From Pseudomonadota bacterium (GTDB lineage: Bacteria; Pseudomonadota; Alphaproteobacteria; Rhizobiales; Aestuariivirgaceae), in NCBI GenBank assembly GCA_016522385.1, contig JAEKFU010000525.1, positions 1 to 7,903 of the forward strand: 7,903 bases of DNA, given 5' to 3'. Shown here one piece after another: positions 6,667 to 7,903 of this stretch; position 1 is the first letter of the stretch; each line of letters opens with the position of its first letter. The position numbers and the translations under genes were made by a program. Under the pieces are notes generated by a model. It had not been told where the DNA came from. It saw only the letters and a program-made list of their open reading frames with translations, and did not search any database.

Positions 6667-6695
6667 TTGACTAAAATTTTAACGAGTCAATTAAT
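6667..6695 (+). promoter_or_regulatory. Candidate sigma-70-like promoter of the pilin gene
   Basis: TTGACT (6667-6672, five of six) and ATTAAT (6690-6695, four of six) are separated by an ideal 17 bases, in a locally AT-rich stretch. Transcription would begin near 6702, so the ATG at 6699 would lie outside the transcript and the pilin start would be the ATG at 6765. The -35 hexamer and AGTCAA at 6685-6690 form an inverted repeat (TTGACT-N12-AGTCAA), a possible operator. Confidence 0.45.
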
Positions 6696-6720
6696 CGGAT
6701 GGGCAACTTCAAGGACTATG

Positions 6721-6748
6721 TTCCCTCCTTGAGTCAAGTTCTAGGGAA
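6721..6748 (+). promoter_or_regulatory. Leader hairpin in the pilin 5' untranslated region
   Basis: TTCCCT (6721-6726) pairs with AGGGAA (6743-6748), and inside it CTTG-AGT-CAAG (6728-6738) pairs again. The left arm contains CCTCCTT, which resembles the anti-Shine-Dalgarno end of 16S rRNA, so it might also pair with the purine-rich stretch before the pilin start. The inner palindrome repeats the GAGTCAA found at 6684-6690, so DNA binding is the other possibility. Confidence 0.33.
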
Positions 6749-6764
6749 AGCAGAGTGGCACATA

Positions 6765-6959
6765 ATGAATATGGACACTAAGAAAGCGACAGGCTCATCA
6801 CCCGCCAGATTCTGGCGCGCCGATGAAGGTGCAACGGCAATCGAATATGGCATGATTGCCGCTGCGGTCGGTTTGACATTGGTCGCCGTGATGCCGGCCT
6901 TCAACGCTGCTACCAACGATACCTATACCCAGATTGTGAACTATTTCGATCAGATCTGA
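6765..6959 (+). CDS. Flp/Fap-type type IVb pilin, small, orphan
   Basis: This is a 64-residue Flp-family prepilin. The leader (1-22) is hydrophilic with several basic residues. The processing site DEG/ATAIEY places cleavage after Gly22, with Glu27 at position +5 and Tyr28 next, as in Flp pilins. A hydrophobic helix covers about 29-46. The mature peptide is about 42 residues, short but within the family range. The frame opens at 6699, but the ATG at 6765 is preferred: AGAGTGG (6752-6758) is six bases upstream, the leader has normal length, and the candidate promoter would exclude the earlier ATG. Tad assembly genes (prepilin peptidase, secretin, ATPases) are not adjacent; secA converges from the right. 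It may be an extra pilin served by a tad locus elsewhere. Tight adherence or surface contact is the known role of the family. Confidence 0.88.
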   Translation: MNMDTKKATGSSPARFWRADEGATAIEYGMIAAAVGLTLVAVMPAFNAATNDTYTQIVNYFDQI

Positions 6960-6977
6960 TGGGGCATTGAGCAGCAC

Positions 6978-7012
6978 CCCAGCTGTCCCGCTGCCGCGCT
7001 CCGGCAGCTGGG
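6978..7012 (+). terminator. Hairpin cluster after the pilin gene, possible terminator without T-run
   Basis: CCCAGCTG (6978-6985) can pair with CAGCTGGG (7005-7012). A competing inner hairpin, GCTGCCG-CGCTC-CGGCAGC (6990-7008), uses part of the same right arm, so only one can form. A further TGGGG/CCCCA pairing (6960-6964 with 6977-6981) begins at the pilin stop codon, and a fourth stem with one mismatch is at 7063-7082. None is followed by a T-tract, so termination would have to be Rho-assisted, or the structures protect the end of the pilin mRNA. Confidence 0.35.
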
Positions 7013-7132
7013 CCAACTGCGCCGATTTGAGCTCATTCGAGTTCATGTGGTGTAAACGGACAGCGTCGAACCTTTTCAACGCCTGCTTGTCGCCGTCATT
7101 TGCTTCAATGCCTGCTGCCTGACGTCTCCGCC

Positions 7133-7158
7133 AAAAACAGCGCACAACACCATGCGCT
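7133..7158 (-). terminator. Intrinsic terminator of secA
   Basis: On the minus strand, AGCGCA (from 7158) pairs with TGCGCT (ending at 7139) around an 8-base loop. One extra U-G pair is possible inside the stem. After one G a run of five T follows (7137-7133). The first stem base is the last base of the secA TGA. Position and T-run support a normal intrinsic terminator. Confidence 0.7.
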
Positions 7159-7903
7159 CAGACTAGCGCACCGTGGCAATGTTTGAATTTCTTGCCGGAT
7201 CCGCAGGGACACTTTTCATTACGGCCGACCTTGCCCCAGCTCGCCGGATCATCGGGTCTAGGCGACTTGTCCGCAATGTGATCGTCGAACATTGGATTAG
7301 CAAAGGCCAGACCCGCCTGTGCCATATCGTCCTCGCCGGTGAACGGATCGATATGGTGCGCTTCCATCTCAGGCAGATCATCTTCATAAGGCAATTGCGA
7401 ATCCGGTGGCGTATCCGAAATTTCAACGCGCATCAGATAAGACGTCGTCACTTCGCGCAACTTGGATATCATCGCCTCAAAAAGGTTGAAGCTTTCGGTC
7501 TTATACTCGTTGAGCGGATCACGCTGTCCGTAGCCGCGTAGGCCCACCGATTGACGCAGATGCTCCAAAGTAATGAGATGTTCGCGCCACAACTGGTCGA
7601 GCATTTGCAACAGTACGCTCTTTTCGACCTGTTCCAACAGCTCGGCGCCATACGTTTCACGTTTGTCCTTATAAAGCCCGTCAGCAGCCTCGGTGACCCG
7701 TTCGCGGATTTCTTCATCGGCAATGCCTTCTTCCTTGGCCCAGTCACTTACCGGGTAGTCGATCGCCAAGGCATCGCCGAGCCGCTCATGCAGCGTTTCG
7801 ACATCCCATTGCTCGGCATAGGCATTCGGTGGAATGCAGGTGCTGATCAGGTCGTCGATCACCTGGTGACGCATGTCGTCGACGGTGCCGCGAACATCTG
7901 ACC
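7158..7903 (-). CDS. secA: Preprotein translocase ATPase SecA, C-terminal part
   Basis: SecA drives protein export through SecYEG by ATP hydrolysis. Only the last 247 codons are here; the N-terminal motor part (family length about 850-950) lies beyond the right edge. The frame is open from 7901 and continues upstream of the Met codon at 7874 (SDVRGTVDDMRHQVIDDLI), so 7874 is internal and not the start. The helical scaffold and wing region includes LLQMLDQLWREHLITLEHLRQSV. The tail ends with the zinc-binding SecB-interaction motif KCPCGSGKKFKHCHG: Cys231, Cys233, Cys242 and His243 of the fragment. An acidic, variable linker precedes it. The C-terminus is complete, followed by a terminator. A housekeeping gene here suggests chromosomal rather than plasmid DNA. 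Confidence 0.97.
   Translation of the reverse strand, partial: SDVRGTVDDMRHQVIDDLISTCIPPNAYAEQWDVETLHERLGDALAIDYPVSDWAKEEGIADEEIRERVTEAADGLYKDKRETYGAELLEQVEKSVLLQMLDQLWREHLITLEHLRQSVGLRGYGQRDPLNEYKTESFNLFEAMISKLREVTTSYLMRVEISDTPPDSQLPYEDDLPEMEAHHIDPFTGEDDMAQAGLAFANPMFDDHIADKSPRPDDPASWGKVGRNEKCPCGSGKKFKHCHGALV

Noticed and set aside
6699..6764. N-terminal extension of the pilin from the ATG at 6699
   Set aside because: It would give a 44-residue leader, has a poor ribosome site and begins before the likely transcription start.
7874..7903. Met codon at 7874 as a gene start
   Set aside because: The SecA reading continues upstream in frame with family-typical residues, so this Met is internal.

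Overview
The window looks like a piece of an alphaproteobacterial chromosome, most likely Hyphomicrobiales-like. This rests on the style of the SecA C-terminus, the small Flp pilin and the moderately high GC; no rRNA or other marker allows a finer placement. It joins an aromatic-acid catabolic block (about 1-4724) to a transporter, an orphan pilin gene and the 3' end of the housekeeping gene secA.

Positions 1-3321 (minus strand) hold a three-gene operon read right to left. It encodes a stand-alone salicylyl-CoA 5-hydroxylase-like flavoprotein, a 3-hydroxybenzoate 6-hydroxylase-like flavoprotein (ATGA overlap with the first gene) and gentisate 1,2-dioxygenase, which is cut by the window start. 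A 4-hydroxybenzoyl-CoA-type hotdog thioesterase diverges from it at 3410-3814, across an 88-bp spacer with a dyad and back-to-back -10-like hexamers. Read together, the genes suggest two feeder routes meeting at gentisate. One is CoA-dependent: salicylyl-CoA to gentisyl-CoA, then hydrolysis by the thioesterase. The other is direct hydroxylation of 3-hydroxybenzoate. The dioxygenase then opens the ring. The CoA ligase and the enzymes after ring cleavage are not in the window and could lie to the left of base 1.

Positions 3815-3938 hold an imperfect duplicated motif and a short coding relic that reads exactly like residues 3-11 of PobA-type 4-hydroxybenzoate hydroxylases. Next to it, convergent, is a pcaD-like enol-lactonase gene (3939-4724). 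This gene belongs to the beta-ketoadipate pathway rather than the gentisate pathway, so the spot may be an old recombination junction or the remains of a pob/pca cluster.

Positions 4725-6637 hold a spacer with a perfect 7-bp dyad and a plus-strand SLC13-type permease with two central RCK_C (TrkA-C) domains, starting at the ATG at 4862. Positions 6638-7157 hold a promoter with an AGTCAA inverted repeat, a small Flp-type pilin gene (start at 6765) with a structured leader, and a hairpin-rich spacer. The 3' third of secA (minus strand) fills the right end, with an intrinsic terminator whose stem begins inside the stop codon.

No tRNA, rRNA, CRISPR array or insertion sequence was seen. I do not see a wholly new system. 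The points most worth a second look are the two-input gentisate operon with its divergent thioesterase, the pobA-like relic beside the isolated pcaD, and the pilin leader.
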